Below, in pieces: positions 53,617-62,120 of a stretch of 64,000 bases of DNA. The stretch comes from Cytophagaceae bacterium (GTDB taxonomy: Bacteria; Bacteroidota; Bacteroidia; Cytophagales; Spirosomataceae), in NCBI GenBank assembly GCA_947450365.1, contig CANFVE010000004.1, positions 1-64,000 of the forward strand, read 5' to 3'. Each line of letters begins with the position of its first letter. The first letter of the stretch is position 1. The notes beneath the pieces are model-generated. The model did no database searches. It was given only the letters and a program-made list of their open reading frames with translations, and was not told the DNA's origin. A program made the position numbers and the translations under genes.

Positions 53617-54279
53617 TTATTCGAAATTGAATATCAGGGTAACCGTGTGCGTTTTCAAATTATTCATTTGAAAATAACTCGGAGCGGTTCCAGCACTTGT
53701 CGGCTGTAAATAGATATTCGTCAAGCCATGGGAAAACCGAATTTCAGGGGTGAATTTGAAATACTGAAAAAATCGTTCCAATCCAAAGCCATATTCCAAG
53801 CTTAAATCGGCCGTTTTTGCGCTTAAAGCAGTTTCTCGACGCCGGACATTGGCCTCTAATCCTACTTTTACACCGCCGATCAGATACATCCGATGATTAT
53901 CCCGACGAACTGATTTGTATTTGATTAATAAGGGGATTTCCAACCAAGTCGATTCCCGAATCAGGGGCTCACTAAATGATGGCGCAAAAACTAAGGACCG
54001 ATCATACAGCGCAATGTTTAGGCCCGATTTTAATTCGAAATGTTTGTTGTAGGCATAATTTACAATACCCCCAATTTGAAATCCGAAATTTCGTGGGGAA
54101 ATAATGATTTCAGATCCTCCATTGGGCGTATAATTCGAGGAAGCAAAACCGAATAGAAATCCAAAATGGACAGGCTTGTCATCATAAAATTCATGGAATT
54201 TTCGCTTGTAATGATCTTGCGCACGCAGAGGTATTTGCGTAAAAACGAACAAGAAAATCATTCCAATAATTAGCCTCAT
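53617..54279 (-). CDS. porT: PorT family type IX secretion outer-membrane protein
   Basis: 220 residues: signal peptide (MRLIIGMIFLF, ending PLRAQDHYKRKF) and an 8-strand-type small barrel ending TVTLIFNFE; VHFGFLFGFASSNY and WLEIPLLIKYKS are blocks typical of PorT-like barrels. The ubiE-porT gene order, which I know from other Bacteroidota, favours true PorT, needed for T9SS, over the many other PorT-like barrels. The ATG overlaps the ubiE stop as ATGA (54276-54279), so a longer start at 54336 is unlikely. Confidence 0.8.
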   Translation of the reverse strand: MRLIIGMIFLFVFTQIPLRAQDHYKRKFHEFYDDKPVHFGFLFGFASSNYTPNGGSEIIISPRNFGFQIGGIVNYAYNKHFELKSGLNIALYDRSLVFAPSFSEPLIRESTWLEIPLLIKYKSVRRDNHRMYLIGGVKVGLEANVRRRETALSAKTADLSLEYGFGLERFFQYFKFTPEIRFSHGLTNIYLQPTSAGTAPSYFQMNNLKTHTVTLIFNFE

Positions 54280-55004
54280 TTTTTCGCTTTTTGACCGAAA
54301 TAGATGGAGCAAATTCCACCCGTCATGGGAATCCATTGCGCGGATTGAAAACCAGCTGTTTCAAATTTTGCAATAAAGTCGGGCCCATCCGGAAATGCCT
54401 GTACGGATTCGGGCAAATAGGTATAGGCGGCAGGGTCTTTTGAAATCAATCGGCCGAGTATGGGTAATATAAAACGTGAATAAAAGGCATATAATTGTTT
54501 CATCGGAAAATGACGCGGATTCGAGAATTCCAATACGAGGCAATAGCCGCCTGGTTTCGTTACCCGAAACATATCTCGCAATCCCTTTTCTAAGTTTTCG
54601 AAATTCCTCACACCGAAACTAACGATGACCGCATCAAAATTATTATCCGAGAAGGGCAGCTTTTCCGAATCGCCTTTTTGCAAGGTAATTATGTGCTCTA
54701 ATCCCATTTTTTTAATTTTCTCTACCCCGAAGGCCAACATCCCCTCTGAAATATCCACGCCCGTAATCTTTTCAGGTTTGATTTTCAGGGCCTCAATCGC
54801 AAAATCACCGGTCCCGGTAGCGATGTCGAGCATGGTTTTGATGCCTTTGTTTTTCAACAACTGAATCGCCTTTTTCCGCCAAATGATATCAATTCCTCCG
54901 CTGAGTAAATGATTTAGAAAATCATATTTGTGTGAAATGGAATTGAACATGTCGGCGACCTGCTCTTTTTTTCCTTTGGACTGATCTTTATAAGGGACTA
55001 CCAT
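54276..55004 (-). CDS. ubiE: Demethylmenaquinone methyltransferase (MenG/UbiE)
   Basis: SAM-dependent C-methylation of the quinone ring, last step of menaquinone synthesis. The 242 residues have MFNSISHKYDFLNHLLSGGID at the start, SAM motif I DIATGTGDFAIEAL, VDISEGMLAFG, and SFGVRNFENLEKGLRDMFRVTKPGG: all UbiE/Coq5 hallmarks. Bacteroidota use menaquinone, so MenG is the likely activity. Coupled to porT by ATGA. Confidence 0.95.
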   Translation of the reverse strand: MVVPYKDQSKGKKEQVADMFNSISHKYDFLNHLLSGGIDIIWRKKAIQLLKNKGIKTMLDIATGTGDFAIEALKIKPEKITGVDISEGMLAFGVEKIKKMGLEHIITLQKGDSEKLPFSDNNFDAVIVSFGVRNFENLEKGLRDMFRVTKPGGYCLVLEFSNPRHFPMKQLYAFYSRFILPILGRLISKDPAAYTYLPESVQAFPDGPDFIAKFETAGFQSAQWIPMTGGICSIYFGQKAKK

Positions 55005-55026
55005 GTGCGTATTGTTGATGAATAAG

Positions 55027-55034
55027 CAAAATTA
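55027..55034 (-). promoter_or_regulatory. -7 element of ubiE-porT
   Basis: Plus-strand CAAAATTA is TAATTTTG on the minus strand, 22 bp upstream of the ubiE ATG and just past the AEC gene stop. The -33 partner is not clear. Confidence 0.45.
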
Positions 55035-55050
55035 CCGAATTTTATTTGCT

Positions 55051-55977
55051 TTACATCGGCGCCATATGGAAAACCCATACCAAAAGCCACATGAGCGCAA
55101 AGCTAATAAGCATCGAAAAATTCACCAATGCAGCTGCTATCGACGTATCAAACTCCAATTCGTCCGCATAGGTAATCAGCGTCATACCCGCCGGCAGAAT
55201 TAGACAGACGAGCATCATATTGCGAAATTCGACATCAAAAGGGACCGTGTAAAACAGGCTTAATCCTACGCTCAAGCCTAAAAAATACCGCAGACTTAAT
55301 ACTTGGAATACTTTGACATAGGATTTTTTGGGTAAGCGCACACTGAAATATATCCCCATCAATAATAATACCATGGGTTTATTTCCTTTGGCAATCGTAT
55401 CAATAATATTAAAGGCCAAATCTGGTACATGAATGCTTGCTAAATTAAACGTTAATCCGATCAGCATCGCCTGAAAAGGAGGGAGGGTAAAGATACGTTT
55501 GAATATATGCTGGGCTGTATTTCCTTTTTTGGGCAAGGCAGATAAATAGGTTCCCATCCCATAATTCACGATGAAATTGATGAACGAATTTCCCAAATCA
55601 AACATAATCGCATAGGTCAATCCCTGCCAGCCCCAAATTCCCTCAATCAGCGGATAGGCAAAAAGTCCTAAATTATAGCCCGAACTGCCCATCGTCAAAA
55701 TACCCCGATATTCAGGAGCCTCTTTTTTGAAAATTAAAAATCCAATTCCCGAAGACGCACTGCCAAATAAAAAACAAATGATGGGTAACCAAATCAGATC
55801 GGCCGATAATTTCACCTGAATCATCGTGGAAAACACGAGCGCCGGGAACGTCGTATGCATAAGGAATTTGGAGACCGATTTCGCATCGTGTGGCTTGATG
55901 AATCCAAAAGATTTCAGCAAATAGCCTATGGAAATAACCAATAAGGCAGAACCGAAAACGACATTTGGAGATTGCAT
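55051..55977 (-). CDS. AEC (auxin efflux carrier) family transporter
   Basis: 308 residues, ten hydrophobic helices in two five-helix halves, with family-like segments KFLMHTTFPALVFSTM near the start, GSSGYNLGLFAYPLIEGIWG in the middle and CLILPAGMTLITYADELEFD near the end. Bacterial members move malate or other dicarboxylates, but substrate cannot be told. It starts 2 bp after the histidine kinase stop and so is in its operon. Confidence 0.87.
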   Translation of the reverse strand: MQSPNVVFGSALLVISIGYLLKSFGFIKPHDAKSVSKFLMHTTFPALVFSTMIQVKLSADLIWLPIICFLFGSASSGIGFLIFKKEAPEYRGILTMGSSGYNLGLFAYPLIEGIWGWQGLTYAIMFDLGNSFINFIVNYGMGTYLSALPKKGNTAQHIFKRIFTLPPFQAMLIGLTFNLASIHVPDLAFNIIDTIAKGNKPMVLLLMGIYFSVRLPKKSYVKVFQVLSLRYFLGLSVGLSLFYTVPFDVEFRNMMLVCLILPAGMTLITYADELEFDTSIAAALVNFSMLISFALMWLLVWVFHMAPM

Positions 55978-55979
55978 AC

Positions 55980-57182
55980 TTAAGCCGGTTTAGGTAAGGA
56001 AATGCGGAAAGTACTTCCTTTGTTCACTTCGGTCGATTTTAAAACCAATTTTCCCTCGTGGTAATTTTCCACGATTCGTTTGGCCAAGGTTAATCCTAAG
56101 CCCCATCCTCGTTTTTTCGTACTAAAGCCTGGGGAAAAGATTTTCGATGTGTTTTTAGCTGAAATTCCTTTGCCTGAATCTGAGATCTCGATGACCAATT
56201 GGTTATTTTTTCCCTCGGATAATTGAATGAGAATATTTCCTGTTCCACTCATCGCATCCACCGCATTCTTACAGATATTTTCGATGACCCATTCGAACAA
56301 ATATTTGTTTACATTGGCCATTTGATTAGGCGCTAAACTCGATTGAATATCGATATGCACTTTGGTCGAAATTCGAATTTTTAAATAATTCAAAAAGCCC
56401 GTAATTAATTCCAACAAATCCTCTTCTTTCAAAATGGGCGTCGAACCGATATTCGAAAAGCGGGTTGTGATCGTTTCCAAGCGCTGAATATCCTTCCCTA
56501 ATTCCGTGACGATGTCGGGATTAATATGTGGTTCATTCCGTAAAATTTCGACCCAGGCTGTCAGGGAAGAAAGCGGGGTGCCTAATTGGTGGGCGGTTTC
56601 TTTGGCCAAACCCACCCATACTTTGTTTTGTTCAGCGCGTCGGGAATAGGAAAAAAAGATGTAGCCGAGGAAGCCTATAATCAGGACAACGGTTAATTGA
56701 GACAAGGGATAATACCGCAATAATTTGAGCAATTTCGAATTGCCATAATAAATGTATTCCTTCTGAAAACCCATGTCCATTTCGATGGGCTTGTTGTTTT
56801 CCAGAATGATTTCCTGCAGTTTGAGTTTTAAAATTTCTTGCTTATCCTCGGTGGACAGACTTTCATTCATCGGGATATTAATCGAATTCAAATGCCCGCT
56901 TCCATCTTTCCAAATCACCGGAATCGTATTGTTTTCATTGATTTTCTTAATCCGCTCAAAAAAGAAATTGATATCCGCATTCTCATCACTCGTCATCACG
57001 TAGCGAATCGTTTCCGCATATAACTCGATTTGCTGCTTTTCCCGCTCCTCCAATTTCGACACCAAGCCATCTGTGAAATACAAGGAGAATCCCGCCATAA
57101 TCACGCTGACCGCGAAAAAGGCGATTTTCAACCACGTATCGCGATTGTAAAAAGCTAAAGGCAAAGAAACATCTTTAAACAT
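55980..57182 (-). CDS. Sensor histidine kinase (orphan)
   Basis: 400 residues: an N-terminal transmembrane helix (about 18-38), a periplasmic region of about 115 residues, a second helix (about 162-182), then H-box AKETAHQLGTPLSSL, N-box ENICKNAVDAMSG, G1 DSGKGI, F-box FSPGFSTKK and G2 GWGLGLTLAKRI. All catalytic motifs are intact. No response regulator lies nearby. Operon with the AEC transporter suggests control of, or sensing for, that transporter (inference). Divergent from padR across 126 bp. Confidence 0.93.
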   Translation of the reverse strand: MFKDVSLPLAFYNRDTWLKIAFFAVSVIMAGFSLYFTDGLVSKLEEREKQQIELYAETIRYVMTSDENADINFFFERIKKINENNTIPVIWKDGSGHLNSINIPMNESLSTEDKQEILKLKLQEIILENNKPIEMDMGFQKEYIYYGNSKLLKLLRYYPLSQLTVVLIIGFLGYIFFSYSRRAEQNKVWVGLAKETAHQLGTPLSSLTAWVEILRNEPHINPDIVTELGKDIQRLETITTRFSNIGSTPILKEEDLLELITGFLNYLKIRISTKVHIDIQSSLAPNQMANVNKYLFEWVIENICKNAVDAMSGTGNILIQLSEGKNNQLVIEISDSGKGISAKNTSKIFSPGFSTKKRGWGLGLTLAKRIVENYHEGKLVLKSTEVNKGSTFRISLPKPA

Positions 57183-57244
57183 CGATTGCGTTCATTCATC
57201 ACAAATTACTGACCGTTTATCCATAAATCAAAAAAAAAGTTTCT

Positions 57245-57271
57245 AAGGTACTTTGTAATGCATAGTACCTT
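57245..57271 (+). promoter_or_regulatory. Inverted-repeat operator overlapping the padR promoter
   Basis: AAGGTACT (57245-57252) and AGTACCTT (57264-57271) are perfect 8-bp inverted repeats with an 11-bp spacer that contains the palindrome ATGCAT. The right arm ends 3 bp before the -7 element and the left arm overlaps the -33. Position and symmetry fit a dimeric winged-helix repressor such as the PadR protein encoded downstream. Confidence 0.65.
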
Positions 57272-57282
57272 TTATACTTTTG
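57252..57282 (+). promoter_or_regulatory. Promoter of padR-pspC-GIN
   Basis: TTTG (57252-57255), 19 bp, TACTTTTG (57275-57282), a full consensus match. The padR ATG at 57309 lies 26 bp downstream; the in-frame ATG at 57258 lies inside the promoter and is therefore not the start. Confidence 0.8.
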
Positions 57283-57308
57283 TCAAGTCAAATAAAACAA
57301 ACAAATCC

Positions 57309-57644
57309 ATGGATATTGAAAATGCCAAGGTTCAAATGCGCAAGGGGATTCTCGAATTCTGCATTTTGCAGATTATTTCTCGGGGAGAGGTGTATGCGTC
57401 TAACATGCTGGAAGAATTAACGTCAGCGAAGATTATGGTCGTCGAGGGGACCTTATACCCTTTATTAACTCGCTTAAAAAATGCCGGATTTTTAGATTAC
57501 AAATGGGTGGAGTCCGTTTCGGGTCCTCCCAGAAAATATTATGTGTTAACCGAAAAGGGCCAATTGTTTTTGGCAGAATTACATGCGACTTGGGATGATT
57601 TGCATGCTTCGGTCGGACAAATCATTAACCCTATTCAAAAATAA
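57309..57644 (+). CDS. PadR family transcriptional regulator
   Basis: 111 residues, short (PadR-s2 like) winged helix: MRKGILEFCILQIISRGEVYASNM, the recognition helix region VVEGTLYPLLTRLKNAGFL, then PPRKYYVLTEKG in the wing, and a C-terminal dimerisation helix. It heads a three-gene set with the PspC/GIN protein (11-bp gap). Such triplets recur in Bacteroidota; PadR probably represses its own operon through the inverted repeat at 57245. Confidence 0.92.
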   Translation: MDIENAKVQMRKGILEFCILQIISRGEVYASNMLEELTSAKIMVVEGTLYPLLTRLKNAGFLDYKWVESVSGPPRKYYVLTEKGQLFLAELHATWDDLHASVGQIINPIQK

Positions 57645-57655
57645 CCAATCAGCTG

Positions 57656-60112
57656 ATGAAAAAGACTTTATCCATCAACATCGCCGGCATCGTTTTCCAC
57701 ATCGAGGAAGATGCATATGCCCAATTAGATTCCTACATTCAATCCATTCATAGCTATTTTGAATCTTTTGAAGGGTCTAAAGAAATTATTGCCGACATCG
57801 AAGCGCGCATCGCCGAAAAATTCTGGAGCATCCGCGAACAAGAGAAAACAGAAGCCATCACCGAGGTACATGTGAAGGCCTTAATTGCCTCCCTCGGAAC
57901 TATCGCAGATTTCCAAGAAGTGGAAATGGAGGAAGACAAAAAGGAAAATGCCCAGCAAACGAAGGCTTCTGCCAATTCCTCCGAAAAATTATTTAATCCA
58001 GCGAAACCTTTTCGTCGGGACATTTCCCGCAAACAAATCGGTGGTGTGGCAGCTGGCTTAGCTCATTATTTCAGTTTGGATCCGATTTGGATTCGCTTGA
58101 TTTTATTGGTCGGATTTTTCGGTCTTTTACCCTTGTTACATGTAGGTAATTTTGTTTTCTGGGCCTACATTGTTTGTTGGATCGCCATTCCCGGGGAATT
58201 GAATTTAACGGAAGATAAATCTTATCGGAAATTTTACCGAGACCCTGAAAAAAAGGTAATTGGTGGGGTGATATCCGGTATTGCAGCCTATACGGGATGG
58301 GATGTGGGTTTATTGCGCGTCTTTGCAGTCATTTCCGCGATCTTTTTTGGTTCTGGCATCGTGGCTTATTTGGTGATTTTGGCCATTTCTCCAGAGGCTA
58401 AAACGCTGACGGATAAAATGGAAATGACGGGCGAACCGATTACGCTCGAAAATATCGAGAAAAATATCAAAGAAACGATTCAGCCGGATAAGGACGGAGA
58501 AACCTTTTTAACGCGCTTATTGCTTTTTCCTTTTCGCATTTTTACGATTGTGTTTTCATGGGCCAAACCGGTCGTCAATGTATTCCGCTGGTTTTTCCAA
58601 TATACATTTGGGATTGTGTTGGTGATCATCGCCTTGGCGTTGACCGTTGCGCTGGTGGCTTTAAGCACCGCTGGCTATTCAGGCATGGACCATGGTCAAA
58701 TTTCCTTGGCCTTTGGAGAAGCGATTCCGATATTTTTACTGGTTCAAGATTTACCCGCTTGGTCAATCTGGGCTGCTTATTCGGCATTTATTCCGATGGT
58801 CGTAGGGATTGGGATTGGGGGCGTGTCCTTGTTGGCCAACCGCAAATTTTACAACCGCAGTTATAAATACATTTCTACCACCATGGCTATTGTGGGTTGG
58901 ATCGGACTTTTCGCTGCTTTTGCCTTTGTCGGTCGGAATTTCCAACGCACCGCATCGGTCAATGTCGTCAAAGAAATTAGCGCAGATTCCACCTTGAATT
59001 TTCAGCTTAATCAAGTGTCCAATGAAAGCATATGGGAAAAATTATTAGGGTCAAATGTACTCGCGGAGGAATTATTGGATGAGGATGAACAATATGATTA
59101 TAACCGCGATGGATTTTCCCGTGCCCAAATTTCCATGGAAGGCTATGACGGAAAAACAATTCAAGTGATTCAATTTGCGAAATCCAACGGAAGTTCTCGC
59201 ATCGAAGCTGAAAATTATGCCAAAGGAATCCAATATGCATATCAGCAAAAAGGGCAACAAATTTTATTCGATACCCATTTTGGACTTAAAAATTTCAAAT
59301 TCAGAAATCAACGGCTTCGCGTGAAAATTTTGGTACCCTATGGAAAGCCGTTTGGAATGTCTAAAAGTTTTGCACATTTTATCGATAACTTGATCGACGG
59401 AGGATATTTTAGTGATGATGAAGACTTGTTTGTCGGTTCGCAATGGACCTTCTCCGTGGAAAAAGGCTTAATTTGCCTGAATCGCTCACCGAAGGAGTTT
59501 GACGAACGTTCAGATGATAAAACTGATGAGGCCGTGATGAATCCTGAATTTGAAGTCACAAAAAGCCTAGCGGATTTCAACAGCATCGAAATGCCAAAAT
59601 CCGAATCTGCATCGATTAAAATTATACAAGGACCATCCCAAATCACCTTTAAATCAGAAAATGCGTCGATTAAAAATATCGGCAAAATCGCCAAAGGGTT
59701 TGACGATATCGTTAAGGTAGAAAAGGGGATTTTGAAATTTCCAGATGTGCAAGCCGGCTTAGAAATCACGATTCAAACGCCTACCTTGTCCAAACTAGAT
59801 TTAGGCGGAAATGCCAGAACAGAAGTACGTGGTTTTAGTTCTGACCAATTATCTGTCGTTTTACATGGTTTTCATAGTTTGACCTTACAAGGAAATTCGA
59901 AAGTTTTGGCGGCCTCAGCCTTTGATTCATCTGAATTATTGGCTTCCGAGTGGGAGACTGAAAAGGCCCTTGTATCCATTGGAAATCAAGCAAAAATGGA
60001 CATGAATGCCACGAAATCAATCCAAGGAATTAAGGGACCTACATCGGATGTAAACATTAAATCCAATCCGAATCTGGTGATTACATGGAAAGATTCGAAA
60101 GGAAAAAAATAA
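57656..60112 (+). CDS. PspC-domain membrane protein with C-terminal GIN (DUF2807) domain
   Basis: 818 residues. N-terminal conserved module (about 1-90: LSINIAGIVFHIEEDAYAQL, GSKEIIADIEARIAEKFW), two PspC domains in tandem (about 122-185, RRDISRKQIGGVAAGLAHYF; and 197-245, YRDPEKKVIGGVISGIAAYTG), further transmembrane helices (about 305-430), a long extracytoplasmic part, and a GIN/DUF2807 beta-helix at the end (about 640-800). PspC is a stress-related membrane domain. The protein probably spans the inner membrane and reaches into the periplasm; role unknown, envelope-stress sensing is inferred. Confidence 0.88.
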   Translation: MKKTLSINIAGIVFHIEEDAYAQLDSYIQSIHSYFESFEGSKEIIADIEARIAEKFWSIREQEKTEAITEVHVKALIASLGTIADFQEVEMEEDKKENAQQTKASANSSEKLFNPAKPFRRDISRKQIGGVAAGLAHYFSLDPIWIRLILLVGFFGLLPLLHVGNFVFWAYIVCWIAIPGELNLTEDKSYRKFYRDPEKKVIGGVISGIAAYTGWDVGLLRVFAVISAIFFGSGIVAYLVILAISPEAKTLTDKMEMTGEPITLENIEKNIKETIQPDKDGETFLTRLLLFPFRIFTIVFSWAKPVVNVFRWFFQYTFGIVLVIIALALTVALVALSTAGYSGMDHGQISLAFGEAIPIFLLVQDLPAWSIWAAYSAFIPMVVGIGIGGVSLLANRKFYNRSYKYISTTMAIVGWIGLFAAFAFVGRNFQRTASVNVVKEISADSTLNFQLNQVSNESIWEKLLGSNVLAEELLDEDEQYDYNRDGFSRAQISMEGYDGKTIQVIQFAKSNGSSRIEAENYAKGIQYAYQQKGQQILFDTHFGLKNFKFRNQRLRVKILVPYGKPFGMSKSFAHFIDNLIDGGYFSDDEDLFVGSQWTFSVEKGLICLNRSPKEFDERSDDKTDEAVMNPEFEVTKSLADFNSIEMPKSESASIKIIQGPSQITFKSENASIKNIGKIAKGFDDIVKVEKGILKFPDVQAGLEITIQTPTLSKLDLGGNARTEVRGFSSDQLSVVLHGFHSLTLQGNSKVLAASAFDSSELLASEWETEKALVSIGNQAKMDMNATKSIQGIKGPTSDVNIKSNPNLVITWKDSKGKK

Positions 60113-60168
60113 GTTGGTGCAACCAATTCCAACATTCAAACATCTACGCTCCATTCAACCAACACATT

Positions 60169-60876
60169 ATGAAACGAATATTCTTATTGGGTCTTTTATT
60201 GTTCGCAACGGCCCCCCTTTTTCAAACATTTGCTGAAGAAGCCACTCGAAAGTTCAAAGTCAATGCTTTTCGCGCGATTGAAGTAGGCGAAGCCTTCGAA
60301 ATTTACATTCAAAAAGGCCCCGTTTGTTCGCTTACCGCCATGGGAGAGTCTGGTGATCTAAATGACATAGAAGTGACTTCAACCGGTTCCGTATTGCGCA
60401 TCGAAAAAGATGTGAAATGGAGCTGGGGATTCTGGTCCAAAGACAAAAAAATAGTTTTAAAAATCACATTGCCGGAATTGAAAGACGCGGAGTTTTCGGG
60501 GGCGACAAAAGTATTTGTGAATGGTTTTACGAATGAGGAACAGATGCGATTATCCTTTTCAGGTGCTTCCAAAGTTCAAATTGCTGAAATCAATGCGGAT
60601 AAATTAATCTTAGAATTTTCTGGGGCTTCCAAGGCTGTACTGGCTGGCCGGGTAGGCAAATTGGAAATCGGCTGTTCGGGTGCAAGCAAAGTCGAGGCCC
60701 AAGATTTACTTTCCCGTGACGTGGATGTAGAGGCAAGTGGCGCCAGTAAAATTGAATTACACGTACAAAAGACCTTAAAAGTGGACGCAAGTGGCGCGAG
60801 TAAAATTACTTATCGAGGCCGACCAAGCATCAGCAAAGATCTTTCTGGAGCTTCTTTTGTTCAATCCGTGCCTTAA
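60169..60876 (+). CDS. GIN-domain (DUF2807) secreted protein
   Basis: 235 residues: signal peptide (MKRIFLLGLLLF to TFAEEA), then one GIN/head domain: FRAIEVGEAFEIYIQKG, and a right-handed beta-helix in which the box SGASK (first copy SGATK) recurs six times at about one per turn. Function unknown; predicted periplasmic or surface. Starts 56 bp after the PspC gene; a longer frame from 60085 overlapping it is not used, since the signal peptide starts at 60169. Its stop shares TTAA with the convergent DUF1684 gene. Confidence 0.85.
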   Translation: MKRIFLLGLLLFATAPLFQTFAEEATRKFKVNAFRAIEVGEAFEIYIQKGPVCSLTAMGESGDLNDIEVTSTGSVLRIEKDVKWSWGFWSKDKKIVLKITLPELKDAEFSGATKVFVNGFTNEEQMRLSFSGASKVQIAEINADKLILEFSGASKAVLAGRVGKLEIGCSGASKVEAQDLLSRDVDVEASGASKIELHVQKTLKVDASGASKITYRGRPSISKDLSGASFVQSVP

Positions 60877-61481
60877 GGATTTTTTTCTCCTGCCGGAATA
60901 CGAATAGGGATTTCATTTTCCTTTGGGGGAACCGGACAAGTATACGTAGAATTGTAGGCACAATAGGGGAAATAAGCCAAGTTAAAATCGATTAAAATTT
61001 GATTGTCTGATAGTTTAGTTAGGGGAAAATCCAAGTACCTACCGCCTCCATAGCTTTCTGTGGGGGCGGTTTTGTCTGTAAATGGGAGGAAAAAATCCCC
61101 ATTTTCATGTTGGAATAAGGTTAATTCGATCGCCTTCCCATCAATATTTCCCTTAATTTTTCCAAATAAAATACTCTCCTCTTCCGTCCCATCATTCATT
61201 TTCATATGGACCTTTTTTATTTCTTCCGCTCGTTCGACTATAAATTTAATCCGGTAGTTTTTTGAATAGGGGAAATAACTCAGCTGTTTAAAGGCGGATT
61301 TGTCCTTGATTGGCGAGTCTTCCGCTTGGGCGAAGTCAATGTCTTTTTGGGCGCGATCCTTGATAACTTGCAATGAATCAGCATCTTGCAGAGGAACAAA
61401 TACACGTTTTTCCGGGATGCTCATGTAGATTATTGCGATTAACCCGAGTGCAATTATCAAGTACCATTTATTGAATTTCAT
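60873..61481 (-). CDS. DUF1684 family protein
   Basis: 202 residues: N-terminal signal anchor (about 5-22), then FPYSKNYRIKFIVER, GGGRYLDFPL and the family-defining end DFNLAYFPYCAYNSTYTCPVPP. DUF1684 proteins occur widely in Bacteroidota and Actinobacteria without a proven function; the conserved Cys, Tyr and Asn cluster near the end suggests a binding site. Single-gene unit; its stop overlaps that of the GIN gene. Confidence 0.88.
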   Translation of the reverse strand: MKFNKWYLIIALGLIAIIYMSIPEKRVFVPLQDADSLQVIKDRAQKDIDFAQAEDSPIKDKSAFKQLSYFPYSKNYRIKFIVERAEEIKKVHMKMNDGTEEESILFGKIKGNIDGKAIELTLFQHENGDFFLPFTDKTAPTESYGGGRYLDFPLTKLSDNQILIDFNLAYFPYCAYNSTYTCPVPPKENEIPIRIPAGEKNP

Positions 61482-61499
61482 GGGAATGGATTAATTTTG
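61471..61499 (+). promoter_or_regulatory. Promoter of ribE
   Basis: TTG (61471-61473), 18 bp, TAATTTTG (61492-61499); the ribE ATG lies 33 bp downstream. The -33 part lies inside the start of the divergent DUF1684 gene. No FMN riboswitch-like conserved structure fits in the 51-bp gap. Confidence 0.65.
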
Positions 61500-61532
61500 T
61501 CTTTCAATCCGTAAAAATATAAAATAATTCAC

Positions 61533-62120
61533 ATGTTTACAGGAATCGTGGAGGCTTTGGGAACGCTTGAAAAAAAGGAAATTCAAGCGACAAATGTGGA
61601 TTTTTGGTTCTCCTGTCCCTTTACCCATGCATTGAAAATTGATCAATCGCTGGCGCATAATGGGGTTTGTTTGACGGTTGTCGAAATCAAAGGAGAACAA
61701 TACCGGGTGACCGCGATCGATGAAACCCTGAAAAAAACGAATTTAGGGGATTTGAAGATTGGGCAGGAGGTAAATTTAGAACGTTGCCTCGCCGCGAACG
61801 GTCGCTTCGATGGCCACATTGTGCAAGGGCATGTGGATGTAACGGGGATTTGTACGGAAATTATCAACCAAGACGGTTCTTGGCATTTTCATTTTTCCTA
61901 TCCGGCAGAAAGCAAACATCTGACCGTAGAAAAAGGCTCTATTTGTGTGAATGGCACGAGCTTAACCGTGGTGGATTCCGGCCAACATAGCTTTTCCGTA
62001 GCGATTATTCCCTATACCTATGAACATACGGTATTTCACCAACTCCAAGAGGGTGATCGGGTAAATCTGGAATTTGATATTGTAGGGAAATACCTCCAAA
62101 AAATGATGGCAAATGCTTAA
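61533..62120 (+). CDS. ribE: Riboflavin synthase, alpha subunit
   Basis: Dismutates two 6,7-dimethyl-8-ribityllumazines to riboflavin. The 195 residues form two lumazine-binding repeats: MFTGIVEALGTL with HNGVCLTVVE (1-90) and GRFDGHIVQGHVDVTG with VNGTSLTVVD (about 91-190). Length normal. Lies alone, with other rib genes outside the window. Its stop shares TTAA with argH. Confidence 0.95.
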   Translation: MFTGIVEALGTLEKKEIQATNVDFWFSCPFTHALKIDQSLAHNGVCLTVVEIKGEQYRVTAIDETLKKTNLGDLKIGQEVNLERCLAANGRFDGHIVQGHVDVTGICTEIINQDGSWHFHFSYPAESKHLTVEKGSICVNGTSLTVVDSGQHSFSVAIIPYTYEHTVFHQLQEGDRVNLEFDIVGKYLQKMMANA

